Part shown: positions 30,376-40,650 of the stretch, in pieces
Position numbering within the stretch: the first letter of the stretch is position 1
How the letters are laid out: each line of letters begins with the position of its first letter
Assembly (NCBI GenBank): GCA_963693365.1
Contig: CAVNZM010000024.1
Coordinates: 1-64,000, forward strand
Reading direction: 5' to 3'
Length of the DNA: 64,000 bases
Source: Amoebidium appalachense
Lineage: Eukaryota > Ichthyosporea
Made by a program: the position numbers and the translations under genes
Notes under the pieces: generated by a model
The model's database searches: none
What the model saw: only the letters and a program-made list of their open reading frames with translations
Told to the model about the DNA's origin: nothing

Positions 30376-31293
30376 CTACATCCTGAGCATTTTGGCCTTG
30401 TCCTCCCCGGGCATGGGCGTGCCAGCACGCTTAGCCTGTCCCATGTCTACATCACCCCCCTCTCCCTCACTACCCGCACCATCAACCAACTCCATCAGAC
30501 CATCTAGATCAAACACCTGAACCTTGCGGGCAACGAGCTTGGTGCGCACAGTGTTGTTCTTCTTGTTGTAGATGACACTGGTGGCGGCAGCAGACACCCA
30601 GGCAGTGACCTCACGGCACTTGGCACGCTGGGAGTTCATAAACTCCACAAACTCATCCACAGAGGCCGCATTGTTGCCCAGCTTGAAGAGGCAGGGGTTA
30701 CGGCCGAGGGGGTTGGGTAATTCCAACGTCACGTTGAAGTAGGTGTCCCCCAGTGCCTCCTCCATGTCCGCCTTGCCGACGGGGTCGGCACCCAGCACAT
30801 CGTACAGGTTGGGGGTGTGCTTGCTCCAGAGGTTGCTGCTGGTCTTGACGGGCACACCAGCCACGTCCACCCCCTTGAGCATCTCGTGGTCCTTGTGCAT
30901 CCACAGCACGTCCTTGGCCATGCTGCACACGTAGGGCCACAGGTCAACGGCGTAGGCCACCTCAAAGGGCTCGGGGCGGCGTTGGGACTTGATCTTGATG
31001 GTGGGTTTGGTGTCCCAGGCAGCCGTGCTGGGAACCAACTCAATGAGCATTTGCCCGTTGATGTTGATGTTGGGCAGGTTGTACAGCTGCACCACCAGCA
31101 CGTCGTTCATGACCCAGGGTGCGCCCATGGTGGCCTTGCCCACACCGTTGAGGAACACGTCCTTGTATAGCACCATCTTGGCCCCCTCAATGCTGCTGCT
31201 GCTGTTTTCTTTGCCACTGCTTGCCGCGGCGATGCTGGTCCTTTTGACGATGGACAGACCAGTCTTTTGACGCAGCAGGGTTGGCTTGACCAT
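30376..31293 (-). CDS. hypothetical protein, 305 residues, acidic tail
   Basis: Start at MVKPTLLRQKTGLSIVKR (31293). Ser-rich linker, then a beta/alpha domain (MVLYKDVFLNGVGKATMG; VMNDVLVVQLYNLPNININ; EVAYAVDLWPYVCSMAKDVL; TYFNVTLELPNPLG). The C-terminus is acidic (GSEGEGGDVDMG), as in many viral single-strand DNA-binding proteins, but I cannot assign it to that family. Its upstream region is rich in ATTGG boxes. Confidence 0.6.
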   Translation of the reverse strand: MVKPTLLRQKTGLSIVKRTSIAAASSGKENSSSSIEGAKMVLYKDVFLNGVGKATMGAPWVMNDVLVVQLYNLPNININGQMLIELVPSTAAWDTKPTIKIKSQRRPEPFEVAYAVDLWPYVCSMAKDVLWMHKDHEMLKGVDVAGVPVKTSSNLWSKHTPNLYDVLGADPVGKADMEEALGDTYFNVTLELPNPLGRNPCLFKLGNNAASVDEFVEFMNSQRAKCREVTAWVSAAATSVIYNKKNNTVRTKLVARKVQVFDLDGLMELVDGAGSEGEGGDVDMGQAKRAGTPMPGEDKAKMLRM

Positions 31294-31779
31294 TGTGCTG
31301 TTGTTTGGGGGGTGTGGTGAATGTGACTGTGGTGTGCACCTCAACTGTGTACGTATGGCTCATGTTTGGTTGGCGAGATGTTGCCTGTGTGCGGTTGTTT
31401 ATGTACACGACTGCAGGAGGCCGCCTCAGGCCGGATGCGTTTCTGGCCAATGAGGACCGTAATCTTACTATCTGTGTCCTTATTGGACGCCTAGAACCAA
31501 ATGTGCCAGTCTGAATTCCGATTGGCCGCCTTGTGCGGCAATTGGCTTTTTGGAGCTGCATTATCATTGGCCGCCTTGCGCATCCGTAATACTATTGGAC
31601 GCCTTGTACAAGGAATTCAGAATTCGAATTCCTATTGGACGCCTTGCGCAAACCTTCGCATTCCTTTGATCCGCACTTGTGTGCATGTACGCACCACATG
31701 TACGCGTACACGTACGCGTACACGTGTTCCGCCCTCTCTCTCTAATTATTTTAATATTTAATTAAAACCACGTGTTTAT

Positions 31780-31812
<33 letters not shown>

Positions 31813-31984
31813 GTGTGCACGTGCTCATGTACATATATCCACCCATATCACATATATCCCATATCGCGATATGTGTACACAGATATCACATATCTCATAT
31901 TCACATATCCCATATCCTAAGGGGTGCGGTTAATGGTCGAGGTGACGTCACCTGTGACGTCACGTCGACCATGTGCCGCGCCCC
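31294..31984. promoter_or_regulatory. box-rich, palindromic intergenic region
   Basis: Six copies of (T)ATTGG(A/C)CGCC(T)T-like boxes lie between about 31470 and 31645. Alternating CGTACGCGTACACG palindromes follow at about 31690-31725, a (CA)n tract at about 31780-31810, CATATC repeats, and a long inverted repeat with twin GTGACGTCAC palindromes at 31936-31972 just past the end of the transposase frame. No gene is seen. Confidence 0.6.
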
Positions 31985-33780
31985 TTATTGTAGTCTCTCG
32001 TGCAGTTCGGCCTTCAGTTTCTCGTTGAGGGCCGCCAGCACTTTATCCGCCCTATCTCGGGCGGCCTGGAGGACCGCGGGATTGGACGTGAGGACCTCTG
32101 GAAGCACAGGGGTGGCTGGGGCCTGGGGCTTCACAGGCTTCTGCTTGGCAGGACGCTGTGTGGCTACCAGCTCCTTCCGCTGCCAGGCCTTTGGGTCCGT
32201 GCTGAACAGCTGCCATCGGGGATCTCCGGTGGTGGGGGCGGTGCGCGTGTACGCACGCGCCAGGTCGGTGGTGGCGTGCCCCCTGTTGAGGGCATCGATG
32301 ACGGCCGTGCGTCCCGTTTCGGTCAGCCGCCACAGGGCGCCGGCGTGGCTGATAAAGCACGCGGGGTTCTCCAGTATGCTGTTGCGCAGGCGGCGCAGCT
32401 GGGACCGTGGCCAGTTCGGGTTATCGGGCCACTTGAGGGGTTTGTCCTGGGGGTTTGTGATCTTGACAACGCGAGTGTAGATGGTGCCTTCTGGTGCAAA
32501 GAAGCCCATGCGGTCCTTGCGGATGTTGGCGTTGCGGGTGATGTTGATGGGCAGACCATAGCCGCACTTCTTCATCCAGTTGACGATGTAGTCCGGGTTC
32601 CGCTCGATCAGTGAGCAGCCGTCCTGGATCAGCTTGCGAAGGTGGTAGTAGGTCTTGGGGTAGTGGGAGCGCACGTGCTGCTTGACAAAGCCGATGGCCA
32701 ACTCGGCGACGTTGTACTTGGAGTTGTAGGGGGGAGCCACTGGAAGCGCCAATGCTTGCTCACGGCGAGCTGCCTGATGTCCGGCAAGTTTTCCTTGGTG
32801 TTGTGCACGGGGGCGTTGTCCATGCACAGGATTGCGCCGTTCGTGCGTGGGTCGGCCCCCAGGACGTACTCCAAGAACACGTAGAACGCACGACCGTCAA
32901 GCTCGTCAGGCACCAGGCTTTCGTTGGAAAGCTCGGCTTGGGGCTCGCGGCCGTGGGGGGCGAGAGGCCGGTAGTTGAACAGCGGGTCGTCGGACGGCCG
33001 AGGACTGAGAATCAGGTAGTTGACCACGGCCCGCATGTTTCCATCGTTGTCCGCCTTGGGGAACCCCACGGAAATCAGCAGCTTTGTGCCGATGCCGCGC
33101 AGCTTGGGCTTGGGGGTTTTGTGATGCGAGCCGCGGTGCCCCCACACGCGGCCAGGGGTCTCATCCAGGTACACGGAGGCCTCGTCGATGAAAAGCAGAT
33201 TCTGGCGGTTGTCCTGCAGGTGTGGCAAGCGCTCGACCTCAAAGTACTGGGTGGCGGCAGCCACGGACCTTACAAAGGTGTTTGTCGGGTCGCCCTCCCC
33301 ACGGCGGTACGTCAGCCCAAGCCGCTTGCGCCACTTGTTGAGCGTGGACACCGACACGTTCATGCGCTCGGATTCGGGCAGGCCAGGCAGTGCGTTGTAG
33401 GCGGCCATGAGCTTCTCGCTGGTCAGGTTGGGTACCTTGGTCGTGAGCTCGTAGAGCACGATCTTCTGTGTGTCCGTCAGCTTGGTGGATTTCTCATGGG
33501 CCCTTGCGAGGTTGGTGCCGTGCCGGCTGCTGAACTCGCCGTGCTTGAGGGCACGTGCTATTACCCGCCGCACGGTCTGCGTGCTGACCTTGAGCCTCTG
33601 TGCGGTGTCCGTGAGCCTCTCGTCCCGCAGGTGCGCAAGCAGGATGGCATCGCGGATGTCCTGCGTGTATGCCTTCCCACGGCCCAGGCGTCCTACGGGC
33701 TGTTCGGCAGTTCTCAGCGTGTGCACTTCGACGTCTGCGGGCAGGGGCTGTGCGAGGGGTTCCTCCCCGTACCAACGCCC
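31985..33780 (-). pseudogene. IS630/Tc1-type DDE transposase domain, frameshifted
   Basis: A helix-turn-helix region (AYTQDIRDAILLAHLRDERL, then TDTAQRLKVSTQTVRRVIAR) is followed by the DDE core: D in NLLFIDEASVYLDE, D in AILCMDNAPVHNT, E in NVAELAIGFVKQHV, with about 38 residues between the second D and the E. The last of these lies in another frame; one extra base in the G6/C6 run at 32729-32734 would join them (WRFQWLPPYNSKYN). About 240 further C-terminal residues follow. There is no ATG at the head of this frame (the nearest start is GTG), and one extra base in the run at 33778-33783 would fuse it to the frame upstream. All three catalytic residues are kept. Either a broken transposon or the end of a very long fused protein. 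Confidence 0.75.
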
Positions 33781-35563
33781 CCCGGCACCAGCAGCAGGCG
33801 GGCGCCCCCGGGGCCCACCACCCACAGGGCCTCCTCTGCCCCCAGGGCGACCTTGTTGTCGGGGAGGAGCCTCAGCGTGAAGGAGCCTTTCGATGCCACG
33901 GTGCTTCGGGATGGCAGGGGTTCATAGACCACGGAGCGGACAGGCGAAGGGCTGTCAGGCGCGTCGACGTTGAGAAGATCACCTGTGGACTCCAAGGGCA
34001 TCAGCCGCTGGCGCTCCAGCTGGTACAGCGCCAGAGGGGGGTTTCCCCCGGGCTGGGGTGGGTAGAACCCCGCGACCGTGGCCTTAGACTTGTACACAAC
34101 GGGCCTGCCCGTGTGCTCGATGACGTGCATCGCCACGAGCATTGCGCGCGGGACAAAGCGGTCGAGCCTGACGACCAGGTACGTCATCGGCCGGAAGTGC
34201 TTGGAGATGTGCGGATCCACAAACACGATCCCGCACACCGAGTCCGTAATGTCGGATGTTGTGTTGACGGCGGTGCCCGGCGACCGGGGCCTCCCGGCGG
34301 TGTACAGGCCCGCAAGCTGCTCCCGCTTCCGGTCGGCCCAGGCGGCGATGGCCGTGCGAGCGTTGTCCGGGCTCACGCCCAGCGCATGTGCAACCGTGGC
34401 AAGTTCCTGGGCGGTGGAGTCGGCAGTGGTGGGTGTGGGCGCCTCTGCTCTTCGGCGGGTCGAAACGGCATTGGCAACAAGACGGCTGCGGGCGTCATCG
34501 AAACGGGTTTCTGAGAGCTCAGGCCGGCCGAGATCGGCGTAGAAGCGTTTGTGCATCTCCCTTTCATCATCGATGCTGGTGGCTCCGGGGGGGCGTGTGA
34601 CCCGAGGTGAATACGCTTACCATCTCGAAGGTCAAGATCCTGGTCATCGGCAAGGGCCCGCAGGATGTGCTGGACACGGCCGTAGTACTCCTGCCCTGAA
34701 AGGTCGCGCGCAACACTCATGGTCAGTTCCTTGAGGGCCTGCCGCATGGTCGCACGATCGGTACCGGCTGCGCGCAGCTCCTTGGCCAGCTTTGCACGCT
34801 CGGCGATGAGTGTCTGGAGCGCGTGCTTGTAGGGGTAGGCCCGTTCGTCGTCCTCGCGGTGGACTCCTTCCACAAACTCAGGCCGTGGCAGCCCGGGCAC
34901 CATCAGGGCGAGCGCCTCGAGCATGTTGGGCTCTCCGGGATCATCGGAGTCTTCCGGCGCTTTGCCCTCCTTTGCTTTCTGGGAATCCCTTACGTTTTTT
35001 CCAGCTATGCGCTGGGCCTCCGCAAGGGCGGCATACGCCATTCGGATGCGCTCGGGATGGTCCGGTGTCGTGGGGTGGCGTGTCTTCCGATTTTCCACCT
35101 CCTTGGCGAAAAGCGCGTGGCCCCTAGAGTCCGTGACACCCTCGAGCTTGACCAGGCGCGGCGTGCTTGTGCGAACATACGCCTTGCTCAGTATCCCCTG
35201 AACGTTCTCGGCAGTTACACGGGCATCATCGAGGGGTTCTTGGGTCAGGTCCTTGCCTGCAAGCTCCTCCCACCAGGTCTCGGATCGGGACGGTGGGGTT
35301 TGTGTAGGCGGGGCGGGTGCGTACATGGGATCACGGACACGGAATCGCAGGTTCAGATTGCCATCCCTGGCCTGCCTATCGGTGCCGGTGTTGTATGACG
35401 GGTGACGCGGGTCCTGCACCAGCTGTGCGAGGGGGAAAGGGTCATCGGCTCGGGATTCTAGAAAGAAGCGGCCAGGATTCTCGGCACTTGGCCAGGCATC
35501 GGCCACGACTTTATTGGACTGAGTGTCCACCACAACATACCCCGGTCTACGGGACCGGTCCAT
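33781..35563 (-). pseudogene. long N-terminal region upstream of the transposase, frameshifted
   Basis: Starts at an ATG at 35563, 19 bases after the PCNA stop on the same strand (MDRSRRPGYVVVDTQSNKVV). The first frame continues to the G7/C7 run at 34587-34593; one extra base there leads smoothly into DDEREMHKRFYADLGRPELS and on to WVVGPGGARLLLVPGG at 33781. The total is about 600 residues with charged helical stretches (LQTLIAERAKLAKELRAAGT) and a beta-rich last part (MTYLVVRLDRFVPRAMLVAM). No family is recognised. The absence of an ATG for the transposase frame suggests this is its N-terminal extension. Confidence 0.5.
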
Positions 35564-35582
35564 GCCCCAGGCGTGGAAAATC

Positions 35583-36368
35583 TCACAATGGGCACAGATG
35601 GAAGGCTAGGACGCCTAAGTCACTGACGGCGTACTCGAATCGGATGAGCTTGTTACTGGACATGTGTATCCTGACGTTGCTGTTCACGCACGCGCCCTTG
35701 CAGAACGCGCTGAGATACTTGACCATGAACTGCGCCTTGACCTTCTCGATCGGGACCTTCTTGAACTCCACACCCGTGGCTTTTCCCCTTCTGATCTTCA
35801 GCGCGTCCTCTCCCTTTTCGGGGATGTCTATCCTGCACTTCCCCAGCGCGCCCAGCGCACGCAGCCGGAGCGTGCGATCCGCGACAGTGATCTTCACGAC
35901 ATTGGACACGGCCTGGATGTCCCTCAGGTAGCGCGCAAGCTCCTGGGCGTCGATGACAAAGACACAGTCGTAATCGAGCGATGGGGCGTCGAGGATTTGC
36001 CGCACCTCCTTGACCAGGGTCATGTTGTACACGATGCAGCTGCTGTCATCGGTGGTCTCCATCTTGACCTGCAGGGTGTCGTCCGTGGCGGTGAATGCGA
36101 TGCTGTTGAAGCGGTGGGCGGTGGCGTTCTTGACGATCTTGTACAGGTTCTGGATCTCGAACGTGGCGGTCACATCGTTGGGTACGTCGAAGATCTCAAA
36201 CTTGTCGGGGTGCAGCTTCATGTAGACGTAGGCCTTCTTTGCATTGTCAACTGCGGGCAGAACAAAGCCCTCCTTCCCACTGAACAGCACGGTCACCTCG
36301 CCGAGGATGTCCTTGACGCTGTCGATGGCGCATTTGAACGTGTTGACTTGCACGGTCTTGACGAGCAT
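35583..36368 (-). CDS. PCNA-type sliding clamp
   Basis: 261 residues, the usual PCNA length. N-terminal VNTFKCAIDSVKDILGEVTV, FEIQNLYKIVKNA before the middle of the protein, MTLVKEVRQIL and YDCVFVIDAQELARYLRDIQ, VKYLSAFCKGA, and a C-terminal IRFEYAVSDLGVLAFHLCPL in which a hydrophobic loop and the final strand follow the eukaryotic/NCLDV pattern. It forms a ring that tethers DNA polymerase and other replication proteins. PCNA is usual in large DNA viruses and in hosts but not in small polinton-like elements, so its presence suggests a larger virus or acquisition from a host. Confidence 0.93.
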   Translation of the reverse strand: MLVKTVQVNTFKCAIDSVKDILGEVTVLFSGKEGFVLPAVDNAKKAYVYMKLHPDKFEIFDVPNDVTATFEIQNLYKIVKNATAHRFNSIAFTATDDTLQVKMETTDDSSCIVYNMTLVKEVRQILDAPSLDYDCVFVIDAQELARYLRDIQAVSNVVKITVADRTLRLRALGALGKCRIDIPEKGEDALKIRRGKATGVEFKKVPIEKVKAQFMVKYLSAFCKGACVNSNVRIHMSSNKLIRFEYAVSDLGVLAFHLCPL

Positions 36369-36456
36369 GGTGGGGGACTGACGCTGAACGTGCCGGCAAC
36401 GCTGTTTTTATACCCTTGGGGGCCCGGGGGTTGGGGCTTTTTTCTATACAACCGGT

Positions 36457-37287
36457 ATGAATTCTGGATCCATGGACCGCACGCTGCTGTACATGGGCAT
36501 CATCGCAGCTGGCTTCTACTACTACAACAAGAGGGCGTCGGCATGGCCAACAGCACCTACGTTCCAGCCTGAGGACAGTGACCCGGGGCAACAGCCCGGA
36601 TTCAACAACGACCCTGGCATGCAGTGGGGGCTGCAACCCTCCGACAGCCCATTTGACCGAGACCTGGCACTTGCATACCGGGACAGTGCTAGGGGGTTCG
36701 ACGACGATACCGTCGCCATGGGCAACCAGGAGTACTTTGGAGACGAGGAGGACGAGTACGTGCTCGGCTACGACGAGTACGCCACGGCCGACGGCGGGGG
36801 CACGGTCGTCAACACGGGCAACGGGCCAGTTACGGTACCGCAGGCGCCTCCTTCGACGCGGGCTGTGCAGCAGGCTTCGGTGGTTCCCTCAGGCACACCG
36901 TCAGCGCTCATCGGCGCGCCCGCACGTCCGGCTGTGCACCCCAACCTTGTGCAGACCGTGCATCGGGCAGGGCCAAACGTCAGCAACTCCACCATGGACG
37001 CGATCTCACAGATCCGGGGCACGGGCCTCTTCACGGGCAGCGAGATGCGGCCGCGTGAGAGGCTGAGCGTGGCGAAGCTGACGCCGCAGGAGGTGCTTGC
37101 CGCCACGACACGTCCCCGCAACGTGGCGGCACCCGCCGTGTACAAGAAGAACGGCAACCTTCAGCTACGACCCGACCCAGCGATCCACAGCGCCGGGTTG
37201 GACAACCTCCCGTCCATCAGCACACAGCGCGACCTCAGGCAGCGCGAGTCGTTCTCAAACGAGCTGGCGTCGACACTGCTTTTTTGA
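36457..37287 (+). CDS. single-pass membrane virion-like protein
   Basis: 276 residues (second ATG at 36472). A short hydrophobic N-terminal helix (LLYMGIIAAGFYYY) is followed by a basic residue pair and a long, low-complexity, Pro/Gly/Asp-rich ectodomain or internal domain with acidic patches (GDEEDEYVLGYDEY). The C-terminus (QRESFSNELASTLLF) is hydrophobic. The layout matches small N-anchored virion membrane proteins of large DNA viruses. AATAAA overlaps the end. Divergent from PCNA. Confidence 0.55.
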   Translation: MNSGSMDRTLLYMGIIAAGFYYYNKRASAWPTAPTFQPEDSDPGQQPGFNNDPGMQWGLQPSDSPFDRDLALAYRDSARGFDDDTVAMGNQEYFGDEEDEYVLGYDEYATADGGGTVVNTGNGPVTVPQAPPSTRAVQQASVVPSGTPSALIGAPARPAVHPNLVQTVHRAGPNVSNSTMDAISQIRGTGLFTGSEMRPRERLSVAKLTPQEVLAATTRPRNVAAPAVYKKNGNLQLRPDPAIHSAGLDNLPSISTQRDLRQRESFSNELASTLLF

Positions 37288-37387
37288 ACGAAATAAAGGG
37301 GGGGGATGAAACCCCCCCCCCCCCCCCCCTCCCCAAGATGCACCGACCGTGTTCTCCCCCCCGAGCAGCCCGACCCGCCCGGACCGT

Positions 37388-37564
37388 TTTCTTACCAAAC
37401 CAGAGAGAACAGGACGGCGGGCGCGACCCTTTGGCCCGCGAATTCGTAGAGAAAACGGTCCTCGGCCCCACCATGTCTCCCGCGGACAAAGAGAACACCG
37501 TGGCACCCGTTGCAATGTCTCCGAAATTTCTAGAGAACAGGGTCGTGGGGTTGACCCTGTTCGC
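37388..37564 (-). repeat. dispersed 180-bp repeat, copy 1
   Basis: Its reverse complement aligns with 59241-59420 at roughly two thirds identity. Both copies hold four or five TGTTCTCT boxes about 42-50 bases apart, two of them followed by CGGGAGACATGG. Noncoding, between two convergent-like gene ends. A long C run and G run (37290-37331) lie beside it. Confidence 0.7.
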
Positions 37565-37696
37565 CCTGTCCAGGACCGCTTTTATTGAATAAAGGAGCCC
37601 CTCCCGGAATATAGGCAAGCAAAATATTCGATCAGTGGATTGCATGATTATCATCGGCGCTGTAAGCAAATGTTGCGTTGCAAAGAACTGGTGTGC

Positions 37697-38976
37697 ATGG
37701 AGCAGGCACTCGTGCCCCACTCCATCTCATTCGACACGGGCACCCTGAACCTCGAGGATGCGGCAGCGTGCGTGGCCCAAGTCCTCCCCTACTCCGTTCC
37801 GGTTGAGGGGCCGTGCGCGGGGCTGACGCTGGGCGCGGCGGTGGGGGTCCTGAACAGCGCGCTGACGGTCAAGGACGATAACGTGTTGTCCACGGTGAAT
37901 GAAATCAACGCAACATTGAGAAGCCATCAAGCTAGTCTGGCTCTCAAGGCTGAGAAGACTGCACTGGCAGCGCTTGCCGAGGTGGTTAATACAAAAGCAG
38001 ATGAAGTTAGTGTGGCGGAGCGCCTAGACCAGAAAGCAGATAAGATCACGATCGACACAACTCTCGATGGCATCACGCAGGAGTTTGGTGACCGGTGCAC
38101 AAACATCGAACAGCAAGTCCTTCTAAAAGAAGAGAAGAGTGTGGTGGCCCAGCTCCGCAGTGACTTCACCGAACGGACTGTCTATGTAGACAGCGAATTG
38201 TCGAACAGGGAGACCAAGGCCGTGGTGGGGAAGCTCAGAAACAACTTTACTGATAGGACCGCCTATGTCGATGGCGAACTCGCACCTTAGGGAGTCCAAG
38301 GCCGTGGTTGCAACATTAAGAACCGATTTCACTAACAGAACCGTTTACGTAGACGGCCATTGCTAGCAAGGCAAGCGTGAAGCCACCATTGTGGATGCTT
38401 TGCAGAGCACCGTGCAGACACGCACGGCACAACCCTAGCGGCGAAAGCAGAACTCAAGTTACGTAGACGGCCTTCTAGCCAAAAAGCGGAAGCTACCATT
38501 GTGGATGCCTTGACCAGCTGCGCACCGATTGCACAACCCTAGCGGCGAAAGCAGACTCACCTACGTTAACGGGCTTCTGGTCAAAAAGGGATTTTTTTTT
38601 TTTTTTTGTGTCGGCGAAAGCAGACTCAAGCACTGTGCAGGCACTCCAAACAACCGTCAAGACTCAAGGCACTACGCTGGCTGCGAAAGCCGATAAATGC
38701 TATTGCGATACGCAGTTGAACACCAAAGCAAACACCAGCGTGGTCGGCACCTACACCACCCCCACCACGGGCCCCGCCGCCACCAAAACCACCATCTCAG
38801 CCGCCGTGCTCGCGCTGAACGCGAGCGCCCCGCCGGCCAACGTGGGCACGTGGGCCGCGCCGACCGTGGGGCCCGCCGCGGGCAAGGCGACGATCGCCGA
38901 GGCCGTGCTGGCCATCAACGACCATGTGGACCGGCTGACGTCGGCGCTCGAGGCGCTGGTCGCCCGGCTTGAGTAA
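37697..38976 (+). pseudogene. coiled-coil fibre protein, broken in the middle
   Basis: From the ATG at 37697 (MEQALVPHSISFDTGTLNLE) the frame is open to 38290, with heptad-like repeats of the type TKAVVGKLRNNFTDRTAYVD, then GEL. From 38290 to 38607 the same repeats continue with stops and shifts and end at a T run (38588-38603). A last intact stretch (38608-38976) gives AKADSSTVQALQTTVKTQGT and a C-terminal Ala/Pro-rich end. It looks like the same kind of trimeric stalk as at 19596 but is not closely related in sequence. Either decayed, or badly assembled over repeats. Confidence 0.6.
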
Positions 38977-38988
38977 AGTCTGACAAGT

Positions 38989-40617
38989 TCACGCATTTAT
39001 GTTGAGATACCAGCCGGCCCAGTCGCACCAGCGCCACGTCAGGTTCCGTGTGGCGTCATAGTAGTCCACGTCCTTGTACTGCTGCGCGTCGACGGTGCCA
39101 TCTGGCTTTGCGCCCTCGAGGTCGTCCAGGCGCACGATGCTTCCCGTGTAGTAGTTGCCAGTCGTTTGTGCGGGCCACGGGGAGCCCGTGTAGAAGGAGG
39201 ACACCAGAGGTTCATTGTTGTCGCTTGTAAAATCAAATTTCGCACACGAAACGCCTGGGTTGGCGGCCTCCATGAGGCGCCCCATTTCGTTTGTGTCCCA
39301 GAACGGTTCCGTACTATCCCTGACCGACTGCTTGGTTTTTGCGGTGTTGATTGCCACATTATAAGGCAGTGCCACGTATCTGTACTTTGTAGCCTGAGGG
39401 ACAACACAGACAAACTTTGTTTTGTGGCCGTACGATACGCTTATCTCATCCATGCCGACGTCCAATAGTATGTTCTCGTTGTTGATGGCGCCTCCGAAAA
39501 TATAGGAATCGCTTCTCCCGTCGCTGACAAGATAGGCGGGAACGGGTGTGTTCGAGAGCCAACTGAGGGACTCCGTGCAGAGGGCGCCTGGTGGGGCGGT
39601 CCAGCTATCCGATCCGAAGCTCGGGTACCTCCTCTCAACGGCGACAAAGCCCGGCTTGGGGACAAGGTAGAAGAAGTTGTCCGTTTGGAACATGTTGCGG
39701 TACAGAGAGGGCATGCCTGCGACACCTGGTGCTGCATACGTGCCTGCAAGGGACCCGGTGGTAACATTGACACATCGGACCGTTCCAAATTTCGAGCCGT
39801 GCGCCCACGTGAAGCACAAAGCTGCGAAGGTAGGACCCTCCTTGTAGATTATCCCAAACGTCACGGCCCCGGGCGGCACGCGCGGGCTGCGGACCCAGCG
39901 GTAGCCGGGCCCGTCGATCTCGTTGAGCACGAGCGAGCGGGCGTCGCGGCCGGGCACGCCCAGGTCGTACGTCCACAGCTCGATGTCCTTGACGGCGTGC
40001 TCGGTGTAGTCGGCCGTGGATGTGTAGGCGCACAGCGAGAGAAAGGTACTGGCGGTGGATGAGGGGGTCAGGTCGGCCAGTGTGTATGTCAGGCGCAGCC
40101 GGCCGAGCGAACAGAACACGTAGCCGGCGTCCGGGGCGATGCTTATGACGCACGTCTGCCAGGCGCCGTTGGTGCCGTTGGCCGGCCATCCCAGGAAGTT
40201 GAACGAGCCGTTGGGCTGGTAGGACACGACCTTCCCGGACCCCGGATTGAACTGCAGGCGGAACTCCTTGCCGGCGACGGCTCCGTTTGGGAACGAGTTG
40301 GCCTGGTTCCACGACACGTACAGGGCCTCCTTCTGCGGGGTGGACCCGGCGCCGGTCCTGAACTTGAAGGACAGCACGAAGCGCTGCCCGGGGCACACGG
40401 GCCAGTACACGTAGCCGGTCTGGTTGGCGGCGCGGTTGGTGAGGCGGATCTCGGCATTGGCCCTGTTCATGTAGGCGCTGCCGCCGAGCGTGCCGGTGGT
40501 GGGGCACGCCCAGTTGGTGCGGGCCCAGTTCTCGGGGGTCTCCTGGAGCACACATCGGGGGGGCGAGCCCTCGATGTTGAGGATGCGCTGTGTGAGGCGG
40601 GCGAGGCGGTCCGCCAT
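38989..40617 (-). CDS. adhesin-like beta-rich virion protein, paralogue 1
   Basis: 542 residues from the ATG at 40617 (MADRLARLTQRILNIEG). A short N-terminal helix is followed by a beta-sandwich-like domain: ENWARTNWACPTTGTLGGSA, then YMNRANAEIRL, then GYVYWPVCPGQRFVLSFKFR. The remainder is beta-rich and ends WRWCDWAGWYLNINA. Homologous along its length to the proteins at 40651 and 42276. A lectin/LamG-like carbohydrate-binding role is an inference from fold appearance. The frame extends upstream without a stop into the antisense of the next gene, but the MADRL start is shared with the paralogue. Confidence 0.65.
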   Translation of the reverse strand: MADRLARLTQRILNIEGSPPRCVLQETPENWARTNWACPTTGTLGGSAYMNRANAEIRLTNRAANQTGYVYWPVCPGQRFVLSFKFRTGAGSTPQKEALYVSWNQANSFPNGAVAGKEFRLQFNPGSGKVVSYQPNGSFNFLGWPANGTNGAWQTCVISIAPDAGYVFCSLGRLRLTYTLADLTPSSTASTFLSLCAYTSTADYTEHAVKDIELWTYDLGVPGRDARSLVLNEIDGPGYRWVRSPRVPPGAVTFGIIYKEGPTFAALCFTWAHGSKFGTVRCVNVTTGSLAGTYAAPGVAGMPSLYRNMFQTDNFFYLVPKPGFVAVERRYPSFGSDSWTAPPGALCTESLSWLSNTPVPAYLVSDGRSDSYIFGGAINNENILLDVGMDEISVSYGHKTKFVCVVPQATKYRYVALPYNVAINTAKTKQSVRDSTEPFWDTNEMGRLMEAANPGVSCAKFDFTSDNNEPLVSSFYTGSPWPAQTTGNYYTGSIVRLDDLEGAKPDGTVDAQQYKDVDYYDATRNLTWRWCDWAGWYLNINA

Positions 40618-40650
40618 TGAGTAGGGCAAAACAAATGTGCGCAGTGGGCA

